Assembly (NCBI GenBank): GCA_903813345.2
Contig: CAIIXF020000006.1
Span: forward strand, 16,620,348-16,684,347
DNA: 64,000 nucleotides
Reading direction: 5' to 3'
Origin: Owenia fusiformis
Lineage: Eukaryota > Annelida > Polychaeta > Sabellida > Oweniidae
The notes below the pieces were generated by a model. That model was not told where the DNA came from. It worked only from the letters and a program-made list of their open reading frames with translations, and made no database searches. Positions 1 through 11,463 of this stretch are shown here, in pieces (position 1 is the first letter of the stretch; the number at the start of each line of letters is the position of its first letter). Made by a program: the position numbers and the translations under genes.

Positions 1-80
1 TGATATATGGCCTGGCCTTGGGAGGGACATTGATCTCTGAGAACCAAGGGCATATGTGCCACGATAGTGACATAAACGAT

Positions 81-326
81 TTATAACATACCTATGATGA
101 TGTAGACTGGTCAGAGAGTACCGTTTTCTTATAGAATTGACAAACAAATGGTTTGAAAATGATTGAAATGAGTTTAGAAAAATTGCTCGCGCAGTTTTAT
201 CTTCAATTGATTGGTTATGACGTCAGCGCCTTGACCAATCAGAAAGTTAGCGGGCTTTTCAAAACTGATATTGGCCCGCTGTCTTGTGTACACTTTGCAC
301 TATACATCATCATAGGTATGTTATAA
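81..326. mobile_element. MITE with 24-bp perfect terminal inverted repeats
   Basis: Bases 81-104 and 303-326 are exact reverse complements (24 of 24). The ends are the palindrome TTATAA, so the target duplication could be TA (Tc1/mariner-like) or the whole hexamer; this cannot be decided here. The inside is non-coding, about 200 bp, with a further GATTGGT/ACCAATC inverted pair near 218-240. It is a short non-autonomous DNA transposon. Confidence 0.8.
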
Positions 327-474
327 GAATGGTTATTTCATCGCAAATATAGAGTAAAAACACAACATGCATGTAGCACTATTCTTAAGTCTGCGCCTTC
401 ATATTACTTATCTCAAGTCCAAATCAGATTTACTGCCCTCTATTCCTTTGCAAAGATGTCTCACTTTCATATAT

Positions 475-1428
475 TATTATTCAATGCTTTATTGTACTAA
501 AAATCCCTTTCGGGTGAGTGTACAGCAAATAAACACGATAAAATAAAAATAAAACTATACATACAATTACAATAACATACAATGCAAATTTTACATGGCA
601 TATAATGACAATATAATGTGATTGACTGATCATTAGATGTATACCAACAACTACTATTAGCCTATATATTTATATCGATAATATAGTTGATCTCTTTTCA
701 ATTATTTCATAAAGGTATTTTGCAAAGGCGATACACATGTTACCCTCAGCATTAAACATATAATAAGCCTTTTCTTCGGTAGTCAATACAGTTAGATTTG
801 GGCAAATCGAATTAAACGTATCAAAGTATTCATATCTCATTTTTTCCAATTTTTGACACTCAAAAATAAAATGAGTTTCCGTACCAGTGTTGATTTTACA
901 TAATTTGCATTTTCTTTGATCTCTCGGAATTATTGGTCTTATATATCTTCCTCGCTCTATTTCTAAATTGTGTGCACTTATTCTTAATCGCGTCATAGAT
1001 TTCCTAAGTTCAGGGTTCTTTATTAAATTCAAATATGGTTCTTTTCCCCATCGTTGTTTGATATTATTCAAAAATTCTAATTTCCCTTTATTATCATTGA
1101 CAGTTTTTTCCCAATATTTTATATATCTTTTTTCTAGGATTTTCTTAATATCAAGCGGTTTGCTATTAATGTAATTTTTATCTTGTGGTTGAACATATGC
1201 CATTATTCTATCAATGTCATAGTACCATGATGGTTGATTATGAACTTTTGATAGTTCAATACTATCTGCATATGCATTAATTAGTAATGAACTCGTTCCT
1301 TCATTTTCTATATGATCTAAGTATTTAACTTGTTGGTAAAATATATTGATAAACAGAGGGAATCTACTTAACTCACCCATCGTAGCTAAATTACTCGTTT
1401 TTCTATGCACCCCTAATATAAACTTCAA
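475..1428 (-). mobile_element. LINE 3' end: reverse transcriptase C-terminal region plus 3' UTR
   Basis: An open frame on the - strand (1428 to 670, 252 aa) is the C-terminal tail of a non-LTR retrotransposon polyprotein. It opens with the GxxRKTSNLATMGELSRFP type segment that follows the RT and thumb in many animal LINEs. It ends with the cysteine/histidine motif CKLCKxxTGTETHFIFEC (C-x2-C-x8-H-x4-C) typical of LINE C-termini. No RT catalytic motifs are present, so the copy is 5' truncated. The 3' UTR runs to about 475 and contains AATAAA on the - strand. It lies upstream of the first visible SERGEF exon, so it is probably intronic to that gene. The clade is not certain. Confidence 0.8.
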
Positions 1429-1642
1429 AAAAGATAGATGTAGTAATTCCGGTGGAAGTGACTTGTTTATATCACTACGGTACTGTAGACAAACTCAACA
1501 TTAGGATAATTTGTTTTGCCACATGATATCTTACTTTTCTCGACTTCTCAATTTGGCAAAAATGTGTCAAAATCAACTTCCATGGTGCTTATTAGGTGAT
1601 GCGCACTTATAACAGAGAATATGGTATATTTTTTTCTTTCAG

Positions 1643-3495
1643 GGAGCCAACAGCTATGGACAACTGGGACAAGGGCATATAGATGACAAGTTTTTGCCTA
1701 CTCTTTTGCCAACAAATGAATGCATCTTTTCTTTGAGTGGTGGTGGAGGACACACCCTTGCAATAACAGGTATTGCAGTATTTAAGTTAATTGTTGGTTA
1801 CACATGTATTGGGTTATCTGTAAAATATAACTATATTATTAGTATTTGCATACTTCATGGTTTTGCTAATTAAGTGTTATGTTTCAGAAACTGGGAAGTT
1901 AATGTCATGTGGTTGGAACAATAAGGGTCAGTTAGGTCTTGGTCATACTAACAACATCTTCAATCTGTCTTATGTAGACCTCCCTAGTAAAATCATCAAG
2001 GCTGCAGGTGGTTGGGATTTTACTCTGTGTCTTACTGAAGATAATAACCTCTATACCTGGGGTAGCAATGCATTCGGTCAGCTTGGTAGTGCAGAAGTGA
2101 AAGGATGTACATTACTGCCAGTGAGTCAAAATGAAAAATCTGTCTCAAATAAATAAATTGTAAACTGTACTTGCATATTCTATCAAATTAAATCGTTGTA
2201 TTGACTGATGAAGTTTTTAAAATTATTTACTAATTTGAAGGCAAAATCTTTTTCAGATTCAAATTAATGGAGCCTTTAAAGTGAAAGATATATCTGCTGG
2301 TCTGCGGCATGCTATAATTGTTACAGGTATGTTTTCATTGAATCTCTCATTTATTTTTGTTTTCTTACAACATATTAGCATCAAGAACATATTTTCAAAC
2401 CAGCTCTATATTTCAGACAAGGGAGACATTTTTACATGGGGATTTGGTAAGAATGGCCAACTAGGTCATACACACCAACAGGATGTAAGCAGTAAAAGGC
2501 CAAGCCATGTATATCCCAACCCTGAAGCTCTTTCACTGCCGGAATCAATTGGACAACCAATTATGGTAATAGCCGGCTCTCACCACAGTGGCTTTTTAAC
2601 CAACACTGGTCAAGTTTGGATATGGGGTTGCAATAAATATGGACAGTGTGCTAGAGACTTAGATGTATGCAAAGTACAAAGTCCCTGTGCTGTACCCCAA
2701 GGATTCTTTAACAATGAGAAGATAGTATTGTTGAAAGGTGGTTGGACTCACATGTTAGCTGTAACAGGTGCGTTTTTTCATTTGGTAACTATGGTGTAAA
2801 TATCACCTTTATATTCCATGAATAGTCGGAAAAGCCATGATCTTTTATAAACATTATATACAAAAGCATTATAATACCTTATTCAGCATTGAAATTGAAT
2901 ATTTCAGAATCAGGTGCGGTGTATAGTTGGGGTCGAGGTGATTACGGCCAACTTGGCAGACCTTGTAATGCGAAATGTGATCCTCGACCACAGAAAATAG
3001 TGGGTTTACAGAATCTAGTCACATTGTGCTGTGGTTCTGAGCATAACATGGCAATTACAGGTGTGTGTATTCACTGAAATGAGATTCATTTTATTAGTCA
3101 TTGATAAAATTATCACATCTAAGAAGATGTGCAGTATTACTAGCTTTATTAAATCAATAATTGACGTCTTAACATCTACAGTACCCATATACTTTAATCA
3201 TTGTTTGAATATCTGAGCACAATCATGAAAATAAGAGAGCATAATTTAAGAGACAGGAAGAAAATACTATTACTTGTTGCAGCTATAACGATTTCAGTGG
3301 ATGTTTGCATATATATTTGTAGAAGATTGTAGATTCTTGTGCTGGGGTTGGAATGAACATGGAATGTGTGGAACTGGGGATGAGGTCAATGTTGACCTTC
3401 CAAGGCCTGCACAACTGGATGTAATTAAGACTATGCATTTAACATCTGTTTGCTGTGGCTCTGGGCACTGTTTCCTGTCATGTCAAGCTACATAA
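1643..3495 (+). CDS. SERGEF: SERGEF orthologue, RCC1-repeat protein (3' six exons)
   Basis: Secretion-regulating guanine nucleotide exchange factor (DelGEF), an RCC1-like beta-propeller protein linked in vertebrates to the exocyst (Sec5). Exons: 1643-1769, 1888-2120, 2257-2326, 2417-2767, 2908-3060, 3323-3495 (TAA). All introns are GT-AG, phases 1,0,1,1,1, and the joined frame is open for 368 codons. RCC1 blades are visible as GANSYGQLG, SCGWNNKGQLGLGH, TWGSNAFGQLG, TWGFGKNGQLGH, IWGCNKYGQ, SWGRGDYGQLGR and CWGWNEHGMCGTGDE, each with a partner such as GGGGHT, AGLRH, AGSHH, GGWTH, CGSEH or CGSGH. The WGWNEHGMCG blade and the order of segments match SERGEF rather than RCC1 itself. The first exon starts in frame 0 with GGA, as expected after a preceding exon ending ...TGG; that exon was not found and is probably upstream of the window. 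The protein is shorter at the C-terminus than the vertebrate one. Confidence 0.9.
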
Positions 3496-3826
3496 AGTAA
3501 GCTTTTAACATACATCCTTTAAGCTCAAATGGATGAGCTATTGCAGTTAATTGTTTGTTATTTTATGAATAGAGAATTTGGACATTCGTGGTGTTTAGAG
3601 TCTAGAGAATTCACGGCATTTTGGTTGCAACTATACTTTACATACTTGTTCCTCATTTAAGAGGCACTCCAATATCTTCCATTTAGTTGCCCTAATTTTG
3701 ATACTCCTTATTTATCTTCTGCTTAATTATAAAAGGTAAGTGATATGCGCAAAACATTTTGAAAAAAGGTCTTGAATGACTTCTCATAGTGTTTAAAATT
3801 CTCTCACTTCAAGAGGCAAGTTTGAA

Positions 3827-3832
3827 AATAAA
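3827..3832 (+). promoter_or_regulatory. candidate polyadenylation signal of SERGEF
   Basis: AATAAA on the + strand about 330 bp after the SERGEF stop codon. No experimental support; other AT-rich matches exist further on. Confidence 0.3.
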
Positions 3833-4073
3833 GAGATTTCTAATTTGTGTGAAGGCTAGATTTAATGCCGTACCCAGTCTAATGGTAACTGGTTTCCCCC
3901 AATACCATCCTCCTAACCAGGTGTCCAGTATCCATACCTCCTTCCCCCCTGCTCTAAGCAATTTGAATGTGATCTAACTATTTTGAAGTGGAGCATGGAT
4001 TTCATGCACAGGTTATTTACACCGTTAAATTGAATAATTAATTGCTCCAAGCAAACATATACATGTATACCTT
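3833..4073. other. intergenic stretch
   Basis: I see no gene or repeat structure that I can support here. Confidence 0.4.
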
Positions 4074-4441
4074 AGGCCATAAGAAGTTGATTCTTTGTTT
4101 TGCGTCCTGGTAAAATCCAAATCTTGCAAGGGTACAAGGAAAACAAACACAAATTAAAAAAAAAACACAAACTTATTCGCAAGGAAATGTATACACTTAA
4201 TGGATCTAATAATGGATGACATACCTATATGCAGTAATTGCAATGTGAATCTATATTTCTACTTTGGTTCAGCCTTTGTAGTAGTTTGCAATAACAAACA
4301 ACAAATAACAACATTTCAGAGGTTGATAATCTTATTCTAATAAATTGAATTAAATCGGTTAAAGTACAACTTTAAAGACTTGCAAGTATTGAAGATGTGA
4401 TTTTAACTATACTAGAAGTGTCAGTGTTTAATATGTAAAGT

Positions 4442-4666
4442 CTATGTTGTTGTTGTTTTCGACTTGTTTCTTGTTCTTGGTCTTGCACCCTTCGCAAAGC
4501 AAGCTCCACACACAGGGTGCACAGACTGAAAGGATGCCCTGTCCTCAATTGGAAGGAGGCTGACCATGGTGCCACAGGAGAAACAACACTCAGGATATTT
4601 GCTCCTTGACGAGTAGTAGTGTGGGCTCACATCAGCTCCACATGGTAATGTGGACATTTAGCACAC
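4442..4666 (-). pseudogene. cysteine-rich exon-like segment, frame disrupted
   Basis: On the - strand a good acceptor (TTTTACTTCAG) precedes 4666. One frame starts CAKCPHYH and stops after twelve residues. A second frame is open from 4657 to 4442 (71 aa) and has CCFSCG near the middle and CGACF about 27 residues later, the spacing of paired Cys zinc ligands. The two C-x2-C parts lie in different frames, so the copy looks frameshifted. It could be the 3' exon of the unit that starts at 5723, but splicing from that exon's phase gives an early stop. The family is not recognised. Confidence 0.35.
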
Positions 4667-5530
4667 CTGAAGTAAAATAAAATTTCTTCTGTTTCAAAAT
4701 TTAAAAATTTGACAACGTGAATGTATTCGGTCTAGGGAAGTGAGAAGCAGCTGGCATGATTGTTTTGTTGAAGGTATAGTACTGAACAGAACAGCATATA
4801 GAGGTAGATATTTACTGTACTGCATTTGCATTTTTATTCCTATAGATTTAATGAATGTTAATATCTATTTTACATGTCATTCATTGTTAAAGCAACGCAC
4901 AGTCTGGTCTGAAAATGAGAACAGGAAAAATTCTAATTGAAGTGTATACCTAAATAAATAAAAAATAAAATGTGTGTTGTTTTTATGTATGTGTGTATGT
5001 ATGTTTGTAATTTCCCACCACCCTACCCTAGTTCACAAACTTTAAATTTTGAAGTTCAACAAAAAATCCAATTGGCGCAATTTACAACTCCTAAAATAAA
5101 TGAAGAACAATTTCCAAACTGTATCATTTCCCTTGGCCGTAAAATCGCGATATTCGATATTCACTCTATTATCGCCCACAAAATTTCTGCATGTTTTGCA
5201 TGAAGTTTTCTGGTTTGCAATTACGTGGTCTGTTGACATAAAACAAACTATGAATTGTTATTTATACCTAGTTTGCGATCAACTATTTATACAGGTATTC
5301 ATGATCTCTATTGATCTACGAATTCAGACAAGAAGTCGGGGAACGGCTCTTGAAAAAAATCTGTCACCAAAAAGACGACCAGCGTTGCCACTATAATATC
5401 GATCGAAAACATTTATTTTAGTCTTCACATGAATGAATTTCAAATATATCTTTGAGAAATAATTGAAGTGGGTGAAAATAGGAGAGAATGGAAGATCGAT
5501 CCTAATTCAAGTCTGAAAAGCCTTGCCTAC

Positions 5531-5723
5531 CTTTTCCGATTTCAATGGCTTTCTTGAATCTCTTTAGCGGTGGGCCTGACGTAGTCCTACCGGGAAGATC
5601 TTCCTGTCTGCTAGCGATAGACAGGCCTTCTAGCACAGTACTAATCGTCGTTTTAGGCCCCATCTCAATGGCAAAATAGTCAATGAATCCTTCAATTCGG
5701 ACGCAGATCAAATCGCCCGCCAT
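5531..5723 (-). CDS. first coding exon of an unrecognised gene
   Basis: ATG at 5723 lies in the strong context AAGATGGCGG. The frame is open for 64 codons and reaches a donor (G|GTAGGC) at 5531. The peptide begins MAGDLICVRIEGFIDYF, is acidic then basic, and includes a PLKRFKKA stretch. I do not recognise the family. It lies inside the 4074-5869 inverted repeats, 113 bp from the right-hand one, so it may be the first exon of a transposon gene rather than a host gene. No downstream exon in a compatible frame could be assigned. Confidence 0.4.
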
Positions 5724-5869
5724 CTTTTTTTCAAATTAAATCGACTGAACGAAATTTGGTTCAAATTTAGATCCCGGGGATCGATATTTGAGTGTGTTTG
5801 TTTTTTCTGATTTGCTCAAAATCGTGCACGCACGGGGACGCAAAACATAGAATCAACTTCTTATGGCCT

Positions 5870-6914
5870 TATGAATAAAAATGTTTCATTCCAAAAACTC
5901 ACATGCCCTCGATCATGCATAATTTGAATGTTTTTTTGTGAAAGCTTTAAAAGAATTGGTTTGAAATGCTGTAACTTAAAAGCCGCCTCAACAGGAAGGT
6001 ATGTAAAAGATTATTTGCTTGGCTGTTGCATCTCAAATCAGATCGCGAGTTATTAATCAGGGAAATGCTAACTGCTTATGACAGGGGGAAAGAGAAAGAA
6101 AATATTGTAGATCTTGAAGCCCTGCGATCAGAGGATGCCCCAATACCCATTCTCCTTCTCGATGTAGTGATATAAATCTTTAAAAGTGAATTGGCTTCAC
6201 ACATCCACACAGTTATCAAATTTTGCAAACAGAGAAAGATAAATAACAACACCAATATCAATCTACTGCACTGAACAATAGAACTTAGACATAACAAATC
6301 TACAACCTCTATTCATTGAAAACACTAAATATCAACATTTCTGAATGTGTATGCTTACAATCCAAAATCCACAATCCTTGAAGAACATTGTCTTAAGTAA
6401 ATTGGAGACCTGTTATTAACCTCTCTACTACCTGGAGTGACGAGATTTCACGTCACTTCAGAAATGACCTTGAAACTCAGAGTGACAAGAAAATCTGTCA
6501 CAAAAAGTTTCACTTAAATTGCTCTTATTTGAAAAATCTCATCCAATTTAAACAAAAATGTTTAAAATGTGTAGAAATGTTCTCTGCCGTCTAATTTTAT
6601 TGCAACTTGTAATTGTTCAAGTCATGTATGAAATATTGTAAATTTCAAAGGAAGTACCAGTGATTTTCCACTTCCTTTCTTCCTCCAGTCTACAGTTACT
6701 AGTTCTTTAACTGCCTACCTACTGTATTGATCCCACATTCATTACTTGCCTGTCTTTTTATCATCATACAGTTTCTGCCTTTCGCTCAATTCCATTGCTC
6801 TGGACACCTTACGGGCTACTACTTGATCTGTTGGGGGTGGTGTCTTAGGGGTTATTGTACGAGATATTTTCCTTGGATCATTTTCGGCGATTGTAACACT
6901 GCTGCTCTTTTTTT
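5870..6914. other. no gene seen
   Basis: AT-rich sequence with no supported coding region, apart from short random open frames. Confidence 0.4.
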
Positions 6915-7346
6915 TTATTTTACTTTTCCCTTGCAGTACTTTGCAACTATGGCTGATTGCATGTGAGGGATGTAATCATATGATTTAGACTCTTTCACCT
7001 CACTAACGACCCATTCACTGGTTCCCTTGGAAAAATACCTATGCTGCCTGAAGGACAAAGAATGGTAATATTTTGTTTTTTCATTTGCATACAGTGAACC
7101 ATGGCTAAGTGAACACTTTTCTCTAGCAAACACATATGTCTAGTGAACATAACACCTCTATACAATTCTACCTCAGTATAAAAGTGTCTCTATGTAGTGA
7201 ACATCTACCTACAGTGAATATTTTTGTGACTCCCAAGGTGTTCAATATACTCAGACTTTACTGTATTTAAATTGATTACTTGATTAGATGGCATTGGTTT
7301 GACTTGATGAAACAGAAACATGAATATTGACAAATACCCTTACCTT

Positions 7347-7880
7347 GGGCGCCGTAACAACGAGGTTGCGAGTTTGAGACATGTCCGTTGTGCTTCCTCT
7401 GGTGTGTTCGAGCGTTAACATCAGCTGCCTCTAGTCAGATTGACTGACAAAACAACCTTTTTTGGGGTTGTCAAGTTGGCCGAGAAGGCTTGAGCGCCGG
7501 CACGTTTGAGCTATGCGATTGGGCGCCGTAACCACGAGGTTGCGAGTTCGAGACGCATGTGCTCCTTGTGTTTATGTTTATTTATTTATGATCACTGTCT
7601 GAGCTTTCAGTTGCAGAGGTATTAACCTGCTCTGGGTTCTTAAGGACAGTTGAGCAGTGCCTGTGTGTGTAGAAAATGTCCGTTGTGCTTCCTCTGGCGT
7701 GTTCGAGCGTTAACATCAGCTGCCTCTAGTCAGATTGACTGACAAAACAACCTTTTTTGGGATTGTCGAGTTGGCAGAGAGGGCTTGAGCACCAGCACGT
7801 TCGAGCTAGGTGATTGGGCACCATAACCACGAGGTTGCAAGTTCGAGATGCATGTGCTCCTTGTGTTTATTCATTTATAT
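7347..7880 (+). repeat. two tandem tRNA-derived SINE units
   Basis: Units start at 7381 and 7676 (295-bp spacing), preceded by a partial unit at 7347-7380. Each has a segment like a class II (Ser/Leu) tRNA: a box A-like TTGGCCGAGAAGG (about 7475-7488) and a box B-like GGTTGCGAGTTCGAGAC (about 7538-7554), with a long variable part between. The cloverleaf is not intact. They lie in the last intron of the Kolobok-like relic. Confidence 0.7.
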
Positions 7881-8087
7881 TCCCTTCCTTGGTTCGAAGT
7901 GCAGGTCTGTCTCTGTGTTTGATAAAATCAATCGCAGCTAGCTGGCATCTTCTTTTATAGGCTGGATAGCTAAAATATTCAATACAATTACACTGAAATA
8001 CAGGTATCAGGTAGTTTTGTACAATAATTAAGTAGGCCTAATACATTCATATGTCTATGAATATATCTATGTTTGTCTTTCCAACTT

Positions 8088-8368
8088 ATGTATCTAATAG
8101 TTATGCAAATTAAATATGTCCAGTGAAAGAAAATGTTATCTGTTAAATACAAAAAAAGATATTTCACTTTTTGTGACATCAACCCGAACTAGAAGTCACA
8201 TTTTCAAAAAAAAATGTTTTTCAAAGTTGAGAAACAATTTCCGAAACCATATTTCTAGATGTACTTTTACATGTAGATTTCATTTCAAATATGACACCAC
8301 TTTGACTTTGAATTATGAATATTTGATGACGTAAATCAAGATTATTTCTACTCGATTCAAGTATATTA
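8088..8368 (+). repeat. dispersed repeat R1, copy a
   Basis: About 280 bp that recurs in direct orientation at 12014-12316, sharing ATCTAATAGTTATGCAAATT at the start, AACCATATTTCTAGATGTA in the middle and ATGACGTAAATCAAGATTAT near the end. It is non-coding, so it is probably a MITE or SINE family member. Confidence 0.75.
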
Positions 8369-9011
8369 AAATAAAACAATTATTTCAAAACTCCTTTTGT
8401 ATTTCTATGTTTACTTACTCATAGCCATAATTCTTGGCAGCATACATAAGTATCAGGCTATTGAATGTCTCACAGTTTGCATTGAACCTGTAACCAAGAT
8501 AATTCTAAATAAAAATGAAGATTAAAATTGAGTCTGTAACCATGTAAGAATATCTTACTATATATATATATATATATGCTATAGATAAGAACACCTTGTT
8601 GCTGAGTCAATTCATTCATATATCAATCGCAACACAAAAACAAAAAGTGATCAATACAACTTACCTGCATCTGGTGTAGTGCTTCAGTTTTCAAATGACG
8701 AATTTATCCATTATGATCTCTTTCAGCTCCAAGTGGGCCGGTCCACCTTCAACCAACCAATCTGCCTTCTCATTTGACTGTTTTTCCATAGGAGGGTGGG
8801 GATATTTATGAAATATCCATTCGTGTGTATGCACCACATGGTGCAGAAGTGACTTCCAAATCACCTGAATCAATAAATAAAGTTAGCAATAGTTTAATTA
8901 TAGATTGAATATTTAGTAAAACTGTTGAGTGGAACACCTGTAGATGAGGAATACCTCTGTTACTTGAACACTTTCCCAAAACCAACTGACTTATATTTAA
9001 ATGAAGTATTA

Positions 9012-9080
9012 TGACTTTGCAACAATGTCACTCCTTAAGGTGAATGGCAGGTTTAGGTAGACAGGGAGCAATAACACCAC
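9012..9080 (+). repeat. short direct repeat, copy a (partner at 17014-17100)
   Basis: Shares the core AAGGTGAATGRCAGGTTWAG and GTAGACAGGGAG with 17014-17100. The two copies flank the two halves of the split gag relic, so they may be remains of its LTRs. Confidence 0.5.
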
Positions 9081-9299
9081 ATTTTCCTTTCGGGATAATA
9101 ATAGAATGTTATAACATGCAATGACATCATAAAAAATACAATACGTCTACATCCTTGTCTTTTAAAGCAAACACGGCCTTCATTTAATGTTCCATAGGTT
9201 GTCCACATATTAGACTTATTTGGTATGTCGATAACAATTTTGCCCTAGAGATAATATGAGTTTGTATGAGAATCATCAGAGTCACACGTAACTTCATTT

Positions 9300-9885
9300 T
9301 CAGTTTTACAGTACTCATTGAAATTTCTTTTGATCTTACATCTTTTACAGGTCACTTTAATGGTTGAGCATTTTTCCTTTTGGGTGTGGCACCTTCCCGC
9401 AGCAATAGCAAGATTTTAATCCATGTGATTCTGATTTAGATCCAGATGATTCACGATGAGATTTATTAAACTTTTTTGTACCTCATTCAAGTTTTGTGGA
9501 GTAGCGGCTGGCATATCATGCAGCAGAGTCTGTTCATGTTTTACAGCCTCATTCTGACGAACTTTTGTGATGCACGTTTGCAGAGTCAGATGTGCATATA
9601 ACTGCATTTTCTCACTTAGTCTGGTATCATGAATACCAACAACAGTTCTGTCCCTGATAAGTTCCTCCTTTAAGTTCTGTAGGATCAATGTTTCAATAGT
9701 TTGTATAAATTGGTGATGAATGTGTTCACAGATTCAGATTTAGTTTCTGAATATCTGTTCAATTGCGCTTGCTCATAAATGACGTTCTTTCTAACATCAA
9801 AATGTTTTTCAAACTTAGTTTTTATAGTTTTATATACATCCTTTGAGGCCTCAGTTTCAAATTTAAATGACAAGAATGTTCTTCT
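9300..9885 (-). pseudogene. LTR-retrotransposon gag, C-terminal half
   Basis: Read on the - strand: FKFETEASKDVYKTIKTKFE, then HFDVRKNVIYEQAQLNR, ESVNTFITNLYKL, ELIRDRTVVGIHD, SEKMQLYAHLTL and a decayed cysteine region (GRCHTQKEKC, CKRCKRS). This is the capsid to nucleocapsid part of a Ty3/gypsy-type gag common in invertebrate genomes (KFD-HF--RKNVIFERA-F, MIRDRIVVGI). One frameshift near 9687 and a stop at 9416 make it non-functional. It begins where the gag half at 16534-16715 ends; see that entry. Confidence 0.75.
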
Positions 9886-10125
9886 TGACCAATGTCCATT
9901 ATTACTTAAAGTCTTTTATGATCAATGTTATTGGTGTCCCTTATTTGGTAAACGGATCTAAAGTTACTAAACCGCAGCATGGCAGCAAGCCTGTAGTGGT
10001 AGACTTAGTTGTTGTTTATCAAATAACCACCATTAGCGCTAGCATAGCTCAGCATGTACATTTAACTCTAAGTAGGCATTCGCTGTAATTAATACCTACA
10101 CACAAGTCAATTAACCTTAAAGTGC
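9886..10125. other. no gene seen
   Basis: Short stretch between the gag relic and the hAT target duplication; nothing supported. Confidence 0.4.
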
Positions 10126-10481
10126 CCAATTACTAGGGGTGGGTTGGGCGGCCCTCAGTTCGGGCACCTTGGGGCCGGGCTCAACTGCTTCGGGCTACGG
10201 GCCGGGCCGGGCCGGGCTGTATAGTCAGTTCTCTAGTTTGAATGACACCATAAGTACAAATGAATAAATAAACATATAATACTGAATCAAGTGTCTTAAG
10301 TTTTTTGTTAATATTGTTTAACCATGTTCTGATGATTTTACTTCAATGACTAATGATTAGAAATTAGCCATTAGCTCATCAATCTATCAACACCAGGGGA
10401 AAGCTAGCAAACATTACTCAAATATAATGATAAACACAAATGTAATGTTCCAAAATCCAAATGCAATTTTATTGCTTTTAT

Positions 10482-10750
10482 GTATGTAACATATGAGACT
10501 CCCTTGGGGGTCAACAAACATGAACAAAGTCCAAGTATTTTAGAACAGTACTTCTCAATTTAGCAAATGTTCAAAACGCAAATCTGTGAATATAAGTACA
10601 GTAGTTAAGTTCAAGTAGTATGTAACATGTGACTCCCTTGGGGGTCAACAAACAATTATAACTAGAAAATGGGGACACTCCAAGTATTTACTGTTCTTTA
10701 TCAATTTAGCAAATGTTCATAAAGCAAATCCGCGAAAATAAGTACTGTAA
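10482..10750. repeat. tandem duplication inside the hAT element
   Basis: Two units of about 135 bp (10482-10612 and 10617-10750), each beginning with ATGTAACAT and CTCCCTTGGGGGTCAACAAA. A 17-bp duplication (ATTATCAATTACTATGG) follows at about 10752-10785. Confidence 0.8.
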
Positions 10751-10913
10751 TGATTATCAATTACTATGGATTATCAATTACTATGGAGTCATTATTAAGT
10801 TAAATTACAAGTATAAAACAAGAGGCTACTAAACTTAATTTTATAAAATTATTTATTGAATTGAAAAAAACTTTTAAAAAAATCGCTGATATTTTCTCAA
10901 AATGCTTACGTAC

Positions 10914-11067
10914 CGGTAGAATATGTAAATGACACCTTGCAGATCCGGCAAATAGTTTTTTTAGGATCGTTTCTCTGAAACCCAAACACTTTCCAAACAG
11001 GGCTCCTAAGCCCTGATGGCACATCTTTGATTTCTAGCTCAGCGTTTTCACGTTTACTTTCAGCCAT
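10914..11067 (-). CDS. hAT transposase first exon, BED zinc finger
   Basis: ATG at 11067 opens a 51-codon frame ending at the donor GTACGTAAG. The peptide contains SPVWKVFGFQRND, then KKTICRICKVSFTYSTG, the N-terminal part of a BED-type finger (aromatic residues, then C-x2-C); the His pair would be in the next exon. BED fingers bind the element ends in hAT transposases. The start is 194 bp inside the right TIR, as expected for the promoter end. No later exon (RNase H-like core, dimerisation domain) exists before the left TIR, so this is a leftover. Confidence 0.8.
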
Positions 11068-11463
11068 TATTAGCTCTTCAATGTGGAGGAAACAAATTTT
11101 AATTGTACACTGAACGAAACGAGCATAATCCCCCGGGATTTAAGTGGCCCGTTTAGCCCGATGCCCGAGGTTCTGATGCCCGAGGTTCTGATGCCCGTGG
11201 CCCCACCCGTGGAGCTAATACCCGCGGGCACTCGGGCAACGGGCCGCCCGACCCACCCCTACCAATTACCCTATCAGATTAAAATGTTAGTGGAAGAGAT
11301 GTATGAAATATGTTAAGATATGTGTTGTTTTGCTTGAAAGTGAATCGATGCAGTCTTTGAATAATAAGTGTATGACTGATTAAGATGGGGATGTATGTGC
11401 TAAACTACTCATGCTCTACAGCTTCAATTAAAATATACTCACATCAGAAGCAGAGTAGTGGTG

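Larger units (their letters stand above)
4074..5869. mobile_element. putative DNA transposon bounded by 34-bp inverted repeats
   Basis: Bases 4074-4107 (beginning AGGCCATAAGAAGTTGATTC) and 5836-5869 are inverted copies with 33 of 34 bases matching. They enclose 1.8 kb that contains two exon-like segments on the - strand (described separately). No clear target duplication was found; CTT or TT flanks are too short to judge. Two unrelated MITE arms by chance is the alternative. Confidence 0.5.
6915..8864 (-). pseudogene. Kolobok-like transposase relic, three spliced exons
   Basis: Exons on the - strand: 8864-8665, 8487-8419 and 7047-6915. All junctions are GT-AG and the phases fit (AG|G, GA|G). 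The first exon reads VIWKSLLHHVVHTHEWIFHK, then WLVEGGPAHLELKEIIMDK; the second NCETFNSLILMYAAKNYGYE; the third FSKGTSEWVVSEVKESKSYDY. This order resembles the C-terminal part of Kolobok-type transposases as I remember them (W-S-HH--H-W, W--GSPAHEAL--I, LE-FHS-LL-Y-PK, W-V-x(3-8)-KSY). A TGA interrupts exon 1 (after IIMDKFVI), and the segment normally between exons 2 and 3 is missing, so it is dead. The catalytic N-terminal part is not present. The superfamily assignment is from motif memory, not a search. Confidence 0.55.
10134..11261 (-). mobile_element. non-autonomous hAT transposon with 8-bp target duplication
   Basis: The ends are TAGGGGTGGGTTGGGCGGCC at 10134 and its inverted copy at 11241-11261 (20 of 21 match). 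They are flanked by the perfect 8-bp duplication CCAATTAC (10126-10133 and 11262-11269), diagnostic of hAT elements. G/C-rich subterminal repeats (GATGCCCGAGGTTCT twice at the right end, GGGCC repeats at the left) probably serve as transposase sites. It keeps the first transposase exon (BED finger) but has lost the rest, so it is an internal deletion derivative of 1128 bp. Confidence 0.9.

Noticed and set aside
8665-8864. TGA as a selenocysteine codon
   Set aside because: The family has an ordinary Lys/Asp position there and another segment is missing; decay is simpler.
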